Shown one piece after another: positions 31,252-38,006 of a stretch of DNA of 38,006 nt (position 1 is the first letter of the stretch; each line of letters begins with the position of its first letter). Location: NCBI GenBank assembly GCA_003697365.1, contig RFGP01000011.1, positions 1 through 38,006 of the forward strand, given 5' to 3'. The stretch is from Chloroflexota bacterium (lineage in GTDB: Bacteria; Chloroflexota; Anaerolineae; Aggregatilineales; J027). Both the position numbers and the translations under genes were made by a program. The notes below the pieces were generated by a model. The model was not told the DNA's origin, made no database searches, and worked only from the letters and a program-made list of their open reading frames with translations.

Positions 31252-32736
31252 TTATCCAACAAAAATCACATTGGGATTTACAAGGCCATTTGCTCGTGCG
31301 ATAACATCCCACGTCAAATTATAACGCAACCCAATACGGAAAATATTTTCTCCCGGTTGAACAACATGGATGATATAGTTTCCTGTTGATGGTGGCATAG
31401 GTTGCCCCACAATCGGCGTAGCAGGAGCGGGCGTACTACTTGGTACAGTTGTCGTTGGCGGAATACGGATTTCTTGCCCCACTTGGATATAGGCAGGATT
31501 CAAAATATTGTTATAACGTGCCAATGTTTCAACGGTGAGGTTATAGCGCAAGGCAATACGGAAAAGATTATCACCGGGCTGAACAACTACTACTTGCTCA
31601 CCAGTTGTGACTTGGGTATCTGGGCCACCACCAGCACCACCTTCTACATCAACGCTGCCACCTTGTCCTTCAGGAACAGGCTCTCCAGCACCTTCAGGAA
31701 CAGGCACTAATAAAGTCTGATTGATGAAAATAAGGCCATTCTCATTTAAGCCGTTATATTCAATGATAGCTTCAGGATCGCTAGCAAAACGTTGAGCAAT
31801 AGAGCCAATAGTATCACCGGGTTGTACGACATAAACGACTTGATTCGGTAATTCAGCAGAGAATGGGCCACGAGCAACTGCTGTGGGTTCGCTACCATCA
31901 TCAACTTGTGGAGCAGGCGTGGTCGCCGGGGGAGGTGTGGTCGCAGTCACATCACTTGGTGCAGGAGTTGTTGCAACCGATGTTGCAGTCTCCTCAGTTT
32001 GCACTGGTTCTGATGTTGTTGTCACCTCAGGCGTTTCTGTGACCACCGTCGCTGTTGATTCTGGCGCAGGGCCTTCACCGGGCACAAGCGTTAAAGAAGC
32101 GTCATCAACAAACACCTGATGCAACCCCGCTGCTCCTTCTACTGTACTGCGCACAAAAACCGTTATTGTTGTGCCTGCTGCAGTCGTAGAAACCGTGAGT
32201 TCACGATATTCGTCATAATATTCAACGGGCTCTGACCAAATAATCGTATTGCTATCGCCATCAGTTCCGCCATTTGGATCGATCCCAACGCTCACTTCAA
32301 GGCCTTGAGGATCGATAGATTGATTAATGTCTTCAAATGAAAGCGACGAATACGGATACACCCATACGCTAAATGTTACAGTACCTGTCTGTGGCAATGT
32401 CACCTGCTGATAAATGCCGCCTGTATGGGTTGCAAAAAAAGTATCATACTGCTGGGCAGCATCTCCGCTTCGGACGCGCGTCGGTGGTGCTGGTTGATAA
32501 TCAGGACGCAAATTCGTTGAACCATCGGAGTTTGGCGGTGGAGGCAAGTGCCAAGGTTGCCAACCTTCAGCCACCCGCAAGGTATTATCGCCACCAATAG
32601 CGATAAACTCGCCCTCAAAGCCCGGATTGGTTAGTAAGTTTTCACTATCTTGCGCAAAAGTCGGTGTATGAGTGGGAACAAGAATGCCCCCTATTATCAA
32701 ACAAATTAGTACAAAAATAGTCAAAAAACGATTCAT
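31252..32736 (-). CDS. Secreted carbohydrate-binding-like protein with LysM repeats, third repeat cut by a stop codon
   Basis: Start at the ATG at 32736 gives a signal peptide (MNRFLTIFVLICLIIGGILV, cleavage near TFAQ) and 494 residues; upstream in-frame sequence overlaps the preceding gene. Residues ~35-215 look like a jelly-roll carbohydrate-binding domain (NLLTNPGFEGEF at the start, HQVFVDDASLTLVPG at the end). A Thr/Pro/Glu linker follows, then three LysM repeats, each with VQPGD or VQPGE: VVYVVQPGDTIGSIAQRFAS, VVVVQPGDNLFRIALRYNLT and IHVVQPGENIFRIGLRYNLT. The last repeat ends VIFVG at a TAA (31254-31252) and the frame continues after it with QLIIPR and a second stop at 31233-31231, completing the LysM pattern. 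So it probably binds peptidoglycan or chitin-like glycans at the surface. It follows the receiver protein gene by 19 bases. Confidence 0.88.
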   Translation of the reverse strand: MNRFLTIFVLICLIIGGILVPTHTPTFAQDSENLLTNPGFEGEFIAIGGDNTLRVAEGWQPWHLPPPPNSDGSTNLRPDYQPAPPTRVRSGDAAQQYDTFFATHTGGIYQQVTLPQTGTVTFSVWVYPYSSLSFEDINQSIDPQGLEVSVGIDPNGGTDGDSNTIIWSEPVEYYDEYRELTVSTTAAGTTITVFVRSTVEGAAGLHQVFVDDASLTLVPGEGPAPESTATVVTETPEVTTTSEPVQTEETATSVATTPAPSDVTATTPPPATTPAPQVDDGSEPTAVARGPFSAELPNQVVYVVQPGDTIGSIAQRFASDPEAIIEYNGLNENGLIFINQTLLVPVPEGAGEPVPEGQGGSVDVEGGAGGGPDTQVTTGEQVVVVQPGDNLFRIALRYNLTVETLARYNNILNPAYIQVGQEIRIPPTTTVPSSTPAPATPIVGQPMPPSTGNYIIHVVQPGENIFRIGLRYNLTWDVIARANGLVNPNVIFVG

Positions 32737-32755
32737 AATGCTCTTATAGACCCCC

Positions 32756-33169
32756 TTAGAGTAGTCCGTTCTCACGTAAAACACGTTCAACACTATCAAT
32801 AAGTTCTTGTGGCCCAAACGGCTTCGTCACATAATCATTGACGCGGGCAATATGCAAGCCCAACAATTTATCAATGCTCTGTGCCTTAGCTGTTAGGATA
32901 ATAACTGGTATATCACTGGTTTCGGTATTGTTTTTAATTTCTTGATAAACTTCCCAGCCATCAACATCAGGCATCATGAGATCAAGTAAGATCAAATCGG
33001 GCTGAATCTCTTTGATCAGCTCGATCCCTTCTCGCCCTCCATTTGCGCCGTGTACTTCAAGCGTAACACCATCGCTCCGTTTACGCGACAAAATCATTTT
33101 TACTAGCTCGATCATTTCAGCTTCGTCTTCTACGCAGACGATGCGAATGAGCTTTTGTTTTTCTGACAT
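32756..33169 (-). CDS. Single-domain response regulator (CheY-like receiver)
   Basis: A 137-residue protein made only of a receiver domain: acidic pair in VCVEDEAEM (Glu14/Asp15), phospho-acceptor Asp63 in LILLDLMMPDVDGWEVYQE, Thr93 in VIILTAKAQ and Lys116 in YVTKPFGPQEL. All signature residues are present. There is no output domain, so it must act by protein contact or phosphotransfer. GGAG lies ahead of the ATG. No kinase is adjacent; the histidine kinase at 12317-13918 has no partner either, but linking them is speculative. It is immediately upstream of the LysM gene in the same direction. Confidence 0.95.
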   Translation of the reverse strand: MSEKQKLIRIVCVEDEAEMIELVKMILSRKRSDGVTLEVHGANGGREGIELIKEIQPDLILLDLMMPDVDGWEVYQEIKNNTETSDIPVIILTAKAQSIDKLLGLHIARVNDYVTKPFGPQELIDSVERVLRENGLL

Positions 33170-33242
33170 ATTTACTCCATATATGCAGCATACATTTACG
33201 CTATGTTTTTGATGCTGATGTGAAACAGTTTACCATAGCAGT

Positions 33243-35513
33243 CTATTTTGCAAAAACGATTGGTAAGAAAAATTTATAGAACAACATTGCTAATATCAGA
33301 AACCAGCCAAGGCCGCCCAATACCAAAGCAAAGAAAAACGTGGTAGGTCGATAAGAAAATTCAACAGTTGATGCACCATCAGGCACACATACCCCCCGAA
33401 AAGTTGTGTTCACGCGCAAAAGTTGTGCCTCTTGCCCATTCACCCTCACCATCCAATCAGGATCATATTGATCTCCTAAGACCAATATACCTGCTCCATC
33501 AGCTTCAACTTCAACGACCACTTGGTTAGGTTGATAATCCACGATAGTTGCTGTGCCACCGCGCCCTGAAGGCGTGCAATTTGGCATTTTGTCTAACAAG
33601 ATGACATCGCCACGATCCACTTCACCTTGCAAAATTCGCTGAATGGCTGCTTGGTCATTTTCTTCAATTTCATAGCGTTGGGTAATGTAGGCTCGTGCTA
33701 GTGTTGTAGGATTTTCATAAAAAAAGTACTGACTCTCTGGCAAGATTTGATTGAAATATTGTGCACTTCCAAAGCCATAATTTTCGAGTGGTTGCCCTGC
33801 CACAACATACCGCACCCCAAATAATCGATTTGTTGCACTTGCCGCATCTTGAATATATATTCCTGTGGCATCCATCAAAGTAAACCAACCATTAGGCGCA
33901 ATTGGATCATAGCCTTGTGAACTATAATGACCAGTCCAGCTAGAACCATTGATAATGCCAATCGGTGTGCCAATTTGAGCAATACGTCCATAAGATGTTG
34001 TTGGGATATTCGTGGCATCTTGCCAAACCTCAGAAAGTTGTACATCTTCAGCTATCAACAAAGGTTGAGAGTAGAACAACACGTTTAAGAATGCAATCAA
34101 ACCAATCAAGCCCAACACAAATTGTGCCTTGCTATAACGCCAAGCCCATAATGCAATCAATGCAAGGAACAGAAAACAAGTAGCCCATGCCAGCTGTTCT
34201 GCTAAAAAGTCGGCTTGCTGAGGCTTTTCAGCAAGAGCATCACCAAATATTGCAAAAGCTATTGCTGCCCCACTACAAATAATCAGCAAAGGCAAGCCCA
34301 AACGACGTGAAACAAGCATCACAAAGTGAGTTGTTTTTTCTTGAGGATATTGTAACGCTGTCATACCAAGCGCCAGAATCATGCCAAAGCCAATACTAGT
34401 AAAGATTAGAAAACGACCCGGAGCACGAAAACCTCGCGCAGGTGGCACAAGATAATATTGCAAGGCATAAAGTCCACCATATGCACCAAGTGCCATCACA
34501 ACACCAAAGAAAATCAAAGCTAAGGCAAACCGTTTTTGAGGCCATGCTCCACCCAAAAATAAAAAGAGAAAAGGCAACCACCCAACATATCCTGTCATTT
34601 CTTCATAAAATGGTTCTCCCCAATACCCCACATCGGCATTTGGTACACCAAAAGTGTTGGGCACAACCAATGCCACCAGCTGACGGAGAGGGACAGCATG
34701 TTGATTGGCAAAATCCAGAGTTCTCTCAGCCTGACCGCGCACTGTTTGGTCTTGATAGTCCAAAGTTGGCAGCCACGAGCCAATACCGAGCAACAACCCT
34801 AAAACAACAACTAAAATAAATTGGCGAGTCACACGTAGCCTAGCTTGGTTGTTATCGCGCATGAAAAGGGCATGTAGCCAAAGCAGCCCTAAACCCACAC
34901 CGCCCAAATAGGCAAATTGTGGGTGTCCAGCCAAAATAGCTAAGCCCAATGCTATTCCTCCCCAAATAGCGCTTTGCCATGTACCCTTTTGATATGCGTA
35001 GCAATACCCCGCCATCATCCATGGCAGCCAAGCCACTGTCAGCAAAACAGCATAATGGCCTGCATAGATTTTAGAGCCCACGAATCCGCCGAATGCTACC
35101 ACAATGGCACCAACACACGCAGCAAATTTGCTTGCCCCCCACTGTTGATAAAAAATCGTCAAACCATAAGCCATCCACCAAACGTGTAAAGCAACAATGA
35201 ATGCCACGCCGCTATAAATATCATTTCTGAAAATGAGTAATAGCCAATTGGGAGGATACAATAATCCATATTGCGGATTGCCAACAACGCTATAGCCTAA
35301 AAATTGGTGTGGATTCCAAAGCGGAATTTCACCTGTATATACACTGTTGACCACGAATTTTAATAGTGGATAATGTATCTGCTCAAAATCGCTGCCACCT
35401 AGATCATTATTTGTTAGCAAAACAGGCGCGAAAAAAAGCACTGTCAGCAAGGCAAGCCCAAGCGGCACAATTATACGCTGCAAAAAAGTTGTGTTTGATT
35501 TGGCTTCTGGCAA
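33243..35513 (-). CDS. YfhO-family multi-pass membrane protein
   Basis: The 756-residue protein starts at a TTG (35513), preceded by AAGGG; no ATG or GTG start is nearby. It has about 12-13 TM segments (IIVPLGLALLTVLFFAPVLL first) and the YfhO pattern: a first loop DFEQIHYPLLKF followed by NPHQFLGYSVVGNPQYGLLY. The acidic DFE in the first outer loop is at the position of the GT-C catalytic acid. A large outer C-terminal part (residues ~500-735) ends with a beta-sandwich (TIVDYQPNQVVVEVEADGAG, FSYRPTTFFFALVLGG) and a last TM. YfhO in Gram-positive bacteria glycosylates lipoteichoic acid; here the substrate is unknown. Divergent from rmlD. Confidence 0.85.
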   Translation of the reverse strand: MPEAKSNTTFLQRIIVPLGLALLTVLFFAPVLLTNNDLGGSDFEQIHYPLLKFVVNSVYTGEIPLWNPHQFLGYSVVGNPQYGLLYPPNWLLLIFRNDIYSGVAFIVALHVWWMAYGLTIFYQQWGASKFAACVGAIVVAFGGFVGSKIYAGHYAVLLTVAWLPWMMAGYCYAYQKGTWQSAIWGGIALGLAILAGHPQFAYLGGVGLGLLWLHALFMRDNNQARLRVTRQFILVVVLGLLLGIGSWLPTLDYQDQTVRGQAERTLDFANQHAVPLRQLVALVVPNTFGVPNADVGYWGEPFYEEMTGYVGWLPFLFLFLGGAWPQKRFALALIFFGVVMALGAYGGLYALQYYLVPPARGFRAPGRFLIFTSIGFGMILALGMTALQYPQEKTTHFVMLVSRRLGLPLLIICSGAAIAFAIFGDALAEKPQQADFLAEQLAWATCFLFLALIALWAWRYSKAQFVLGLIGLIAFLNVLFYSQPLLIAEDVQLSEVWQDATNIPTTSYGRIAQIGTPIGIINGSSWTGHYSSQGYDPIAPNGWFTLMDATGIYIQDAASATNRLFGVRYVVAGQPLENYGFGSAQYFNQILPESQYFFYENPTTLARAYITQRYEIEENDQAAIQRILQGEVDRGDVILLDKMPNCTPSGRGGTATIVDYQPNQVVVEVEADGAGILVLGDQYDPDWMVRVNGQEAQLLRVNTTFRGVCVPDGASTVEFSYRPTTFFFALVLGGLGWFLILAMLFYKFFLPIVFAK

Positions 35514-35524
35514 TTCGTTATAAT
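35495..35524 (+). promoter_or_regulatory. Candidate promoter for the rmlD-glycosyltransferase genes
   Basis: TTGATT (35495-35500) and a perfect TATAAT (35519-35524) with an 18-base spacer, 30 bases ahead of the start codon at 35554. It overlaps the start of the divergent YfhO-type gene. Confidence 0.6.
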
Positions 35525-35553
35525 CCCTTACGCATAAACAGGGAGTAAGATGA

Positions 35554-36417
35554 ATGAAAATTTTAATTACAGGTGCCTCTGGTCAATTAGGGCGTGTATT
35601 ACTCGAACAGCTTTCAAATAATGACACATATGAAGTCTTTGGATGTGATAGAGACACCTACGACATCACAAATGTTGATAGCATGATGACCTTAATTACG
35701 CAACAATTCCAGCCCCAATTGGTCATTCATTGTGCAGCGCTCACAAAAGTTGACTATTGTGCAGAGAATCCAGATGAAGCGTTACGAATCAATGGCTATG
35801 GGACGCGCAATATAGCACTAGCTTGCCAAAAAATTGATGCAGCAATGCTATATGTTAGCAGCAACGAAGTCTTTGACGGCACAAACCCCAACGTTTACCT
35901 TGAATATGATAAGACACATGCCATTAATCCATATGGCTATAGCAAACTAGTGGGCGAACAAATTGTTCGCGATCTTGTGCGACGACATTACATTGTGCGG
36001 ACATCATGGTTGTTTGGACATGGTGGCAGAAACTTCATTCATGCCATATTAAATCGTGCTAAAGATGGTCATCCTTTACGTGTGGTCATTAATGAAGTTG
36101 CTACGCCGACATACGTCAACGATTTAGCAACGGCTATCATACAACTTATCGCCACTGAACTTTATGGCGTTTATCATTTAGTAAATGAAGGACGCGCTTC
36201 TCGGTGGGATTTTGCCCGTTATGTCTTGGACATCACAGGCTTTCGTGAAACCCCGATTGAGCGCATCACATCCTACGAATATCAACGTGCATCTACACCA
36301 CCCGAATATTCTGTGCTACGGAATTTTGCAGCAGCACAAGCGGGGATCGTCTTACGCCATTGGCAAGAAGCGGTCAAGGCTTTTTGTAAAATTGAGGGTT
36401 TGCTGAAGGAAGAATAG
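35554..36417 (+). CDS. dTDP-4-dehydrorhamnose reductase-like SDR (RmlD family)
   Basis: ATG at 35554 with GGGAG about nine bases upstream. The 287-residue short-chain reductase has the nucleotide loop MKILITGASGQLGRVLLEQL, VIHCAALTKVDYCAENPDEA, SSNEVFDGTNPNVYLEYDKT, the catalytic Tyr-x-x-x-Lys in NPYGYSKLVGEQ and RTSWLFGHGGRNF. This is the RmlD pattern, which makes dTDP-L-rhamnose for surface polysaccharide. The partner genes rmlA, rmlB and rmlC are not in the window, so it could instead be a related sugar-nucleotide reductase. It begins a plus-strand run with two GT2 glycosyltransferases. Confidence 0.87.
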   Translation: MKILITGASGQLGRVLLEQLSNNDTYEVFGCDRDTYDITNVDSMMTLITQQFQPQLVIHCAALTKVDYCAENPDEALRINGYGTRNIALACQKIDAAMLYVSSNEVFDGTNPNVYLEYDKTHAINPYGYSKLVGEQIVRDLVRRHYIVRTSWLFGHGGRNFIHAILNRAKDGHPLRVVINEVATPTYVNDLATAIIQLIATELYGVYHLVNEGRASRWDFARYVLDITGFRETPIERITSYEYQRASTPPEYSVLRNFAAAQAGIVLRHWQEAVKAFCKIEGLLKEE

Positions 36418-36422
36418 ATTTA

Positions 36423-37400
36423 ATGTTCAAAGCACCCATGATCAAAGGGCGAGTTTCGATTGTGATTCCGCATTGGAACGCTAAACCCTTACTACATACA
36501 TGCTTAACTGCATTGCGCAACCAAACCTATTCTGACATCGAGATCATTGTTGCGGATAATGCTTCAACTGATGGTTCACAGGCTTATATTCGCGAGTATT
36601 TTCCGGAAGTCATCATCGAACAATTGCCCACCAATCGCGGATTTACAGGCGCGTGTAATGCTGGAATACGGGTCTCTAGTGGGGAATATATCGCTCTATT
36701 AAACAACGATACAGAAGTTGAACCAACTTGGGTAGCAGAGCTTGTTTCAGCATTTGAACGCCACCCAGAAGCTGGGTTCTTAGCTTCTAAGATGCTTTTG
36801 TTTGATCAACGCGATCATTTTCATACGGCAGGCGATTATTATCGAGTAGATGGTCGTCCCGGCAATCGTGGTGTGTGGCAAAAAGACATCGGTCAATACA
36901 ATCAAGAGGAATATGTGTTTTCAGCGTGTGGAGGTTCCAGCATTTATCGACGCACCATGTTGGAACAAATAGGATTATTAGATGATGATTTTTTCTTTTC
37001 ATGCGAAGATTTAGACCTTGCTTGGCGTGCACAATTTGCAGGGTATAAATGTCTTTACGTCCCCACTGCAATTGTGTACCATCAACTATCAGCAAGTGGC
37101 GGCGGTGTAACTGCTAGCTTTTATGATGGACGCAATAGTTTATTCTTGTTAATGAAAGATTATCCAACGGCTTTGTGGCGCAAGTATTGGCGCTATATTT
37201 TAAAGGCTCAGTGGCAAGAAACAAGCGCAGCCATAAAAGCATGGCGTGGCAAAGCGGCACGTGCCACATTGCGTGGAAAATTAAGCGCAATTCGCTATAT
37301 GCCAAAAATGTTGGCTAAACGACGACAAGTTCAACGAAATTGGCAAGTAACACTTGATTATATTGAATCAATTTTAACGCCAATCGAGGCAGATTTATAA
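36423..37400 (+). CDS. Glycosyltransferase family 2 (rhamnosyltransferase-like)
   Basis: ATG at 36423 follows the SDR stop by 5 bases; AAGGAAG is 12 bases upstream. The 325-residue enzyme has the GT-A features: VSIVIPHWNAKPLLHTCLTA, IIVADNASTDGSQAYI, YIALLNNDTEVEPTWVAELV with the metal-binding acidic motif, and FFSCEDLDLAWRAQFAGYKC, where ED is the likely catalytic base. The sequence pattern resembles WbbL-type rhamnosyltransferases, which fits the neighbouring reductase. Acts on the cytoplasmic side of the membrane; acceptor unknown. The C-terminal ~80 residues are basic and helical. Confidence 0.92.
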   Translation: MFKAPMIKGRVSIVIPHWNAKPLLHTCLTALRNQTYSDIEIIVADNASTDGSQAYIREYFPEVIIEQLPTNRGFTGACNAGIRVSSGEYIALLNNDTEVEPTWVAELVSAFERHPEAGFLASKMLLFDQRDHFHTAGDYYRVDGRPGNRGVWQKDIGQYNQEEYVFSACGGSSIYRRTMLEQIGLLDDDFFFSCEDLDLAWRAQFAGYKCLYVPTAIVYHQLSASGGGVTASFYDGRNSLFLLMKDYPTALWRKYWRYILKAQWQETSAAIKAWRGKAARATLRGKLSAIRYMPKMLAKRRQVQRNWQVTLDYIESILTPIEADL

Positions 37401-37443
37401 TGAGCATATTATCCCTGATGCGAACCCCTATGAGGAGCATTGC

Positions 37444-38006
37444 GTGAGCCAGAAGCCTTCTCTTTCGATTGTGATTCCCGCCTACAATGAAGCGGATGAA
37501 GATCGTCTACCAAGCAGTCTAGAGCAAATTATCGCGTTCGTAGAACAACAAGACTTCCCTATTGAAGTCATTATTGTCAATAACAATAGCACTGACAATA
37601 CACAACAGATTATTGAAAAAGCAGCATCACAACATAGCTTCATCGTACCAATGTTTGAGCAGATACAAGGTAAAGGCGCTGCAGTTAAAACGGGAATGCT
37701 AGCTGCTAAAAATGATTACGTTTTTATATGTGATGCAGATTTATCCATGCCTATTGAGCAAGTATTAAAATTTTTACCCCCAAACATCGAAGATTATGAT
37801 GTCGCCATTGCCAGCCGTGAGGGTCCCGGTGCAAAACGCATCGGCGAACCTGAATTTAGACATATCATTGGGCGAGTGTTTAATTTAATTGTCCAAATTT
37901 TTGCGGTGCGGGGTCTTCCGGACACGCAGTGTGGTTTCAAAAGTTTTCGGCGTGAAATTGTACAAGAACTTGTGCCACTACAAACAAGCATGGGTTGGAC
38001 TTTTGA
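37444..38006 (+). CDS. Glycosyltransferase family 2, dolichyl-phosphate glucosyltransferase-like (cut by window edge)
   Basis: GTG start at 37444 has GAGGAG at 37432-37437, six bases upstream. About 187 residues are readable to the window end with no stop. The frame begins MSQKPSLSIVIPAYNEADED, then IEVIIVNNNSTDNTQQII, QGKGAAVKTGMLAAKNDYVF, ICDADLSMPIEQV with the DxD-like acidic site, and DTQCGFKSFRREIVQEL. This order matches polyprenyl/dolichyl-phosphate hexose synthases, which would supply lipid-linked sugar for GT-C enzymes such as the DUF2723 and YfhO proteins here. The C-terminal part lies beyond the window. 43 bases after the preceding glycosyltransferase. Confidence 0.9.
   Translation, partial: MSQKPSLSIVIPAYNEADEDRLPSSLEQIIAFVEQQDFPIEVIIVNNNSTDNTQQIIEKAASQHSFIVPMFEQIQGKGAAVKTGMLAAKNDYVFICDADLSMPIEQVLKFLPPNIEDYDVAIASREGPGAKRIGEPEFRHIIGRVFNLIVQIFAVRGLPDTQCGFKSFRREIVQELVPLQTSMGWTF

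Noticed and set aside
34442-34819. 125-codon plus-strand open frame inside the YfhO-type gene
   Set aside because: Composition is that of the complement of membrane-protein codons; no RBS or domain, and the minus-strand gene is well supported.
1-38006. CRISPR arrays, tRNA or rRNA genes, insertion sequences, prophage genes
   Set aside because: I saw no regularly spaced repeats, cloverleaf-like segments with CCA-proximal features, transposase motifs or phage structural genes anywhere in the window.

Overview
The window reads as chromosomal DNA of a moderately AT-rich bacterium, most likely a member of the Chloroflexota (Anaerolineae-like). Pointers are secreted proteins with long Thr/Pro 'TPTPTP' linkers, LysM, SH3-like and CARDB modules on extracytoplasmic proteins, tandem FHA membrane proteins, a DUF2723 membrane protein, and a LexA whose upstream site is of the GAAC-N4-GTTC type. 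The lineage is inferred from gene style; no 16S or tRNA gene is present. The window is gene-dense, with no gene-free stretch over 300 bases.

Layout. (1) Positions 1-5896, minus strand: a tight four-gene operon for envelope glycan work (DUF2723 membrane protein, a modular substrate-binding protein, a GT4 glycosyltransferase, and the N-terminal part of a polyprenyl-phosphate sugar transferase that runs off the left edge). (2) 6001-11954: a sugar-type solute-binding lipoprotein or secreted protein (+), htpG (-), and a 909-residue membrane-anchored beta-propeller-like protein (-). (3) 12078-13918: an 80-residue protein translationally coupled to a sensor histidine kinase (+). (4) 13915-17314, minus strand: a five-gene, almost completely overlapping operon encoding a two-TM protein, a ubiquitin-conjugating (E2)-like protein with the catalytic Cys, a JAB/JAMM-like protein with an altered metal site, a ThiF/E1-like adenylating enzyme, and a 73-residue basic-tailed protein. 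This is the most interesting part of the window: a bacterial ubiquitin-like conjugation cassette without a recognisable ubiquitin-like modifier. (5) 17448-22493: serA, lexA with its own operator-promoter, a rhomboid protease and two tandem FHA membrane proteins. (6) 22639-28574: thiD, a small acidic protein, rsmH, a PQQ-type sugar dehydrogenase, a 93-residue helical protein, a SLOG/LSDAT nucleotide-sensor-like protein and hisS. (7) 28671-30808: infC (starting at an AUA codon), rpmI, rplT and a SpoU-type RNA methyltransferase. (8) 30813-33169: DUF192 protein, a LysM protein whose last LysM repeat is cut by a stop codon, and a single-domain response regulator. (9) 33243-38006: YfhO-type membrane protein and, on the plus strand, rmlD-like reductase and two GT2 glycosyltransferases, the last running off the right edge.

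How it fits together: both ends carry surface polysaccharide or glycoprotein functions; the middle mixes housekeeping translation, repair and metabolism genes with signalling proteins (FHA, histidine kinase, receiver, SLOG) and the protein-conjugation cassette. All calls come from reading the sequence and known family motifs; no searches were run.
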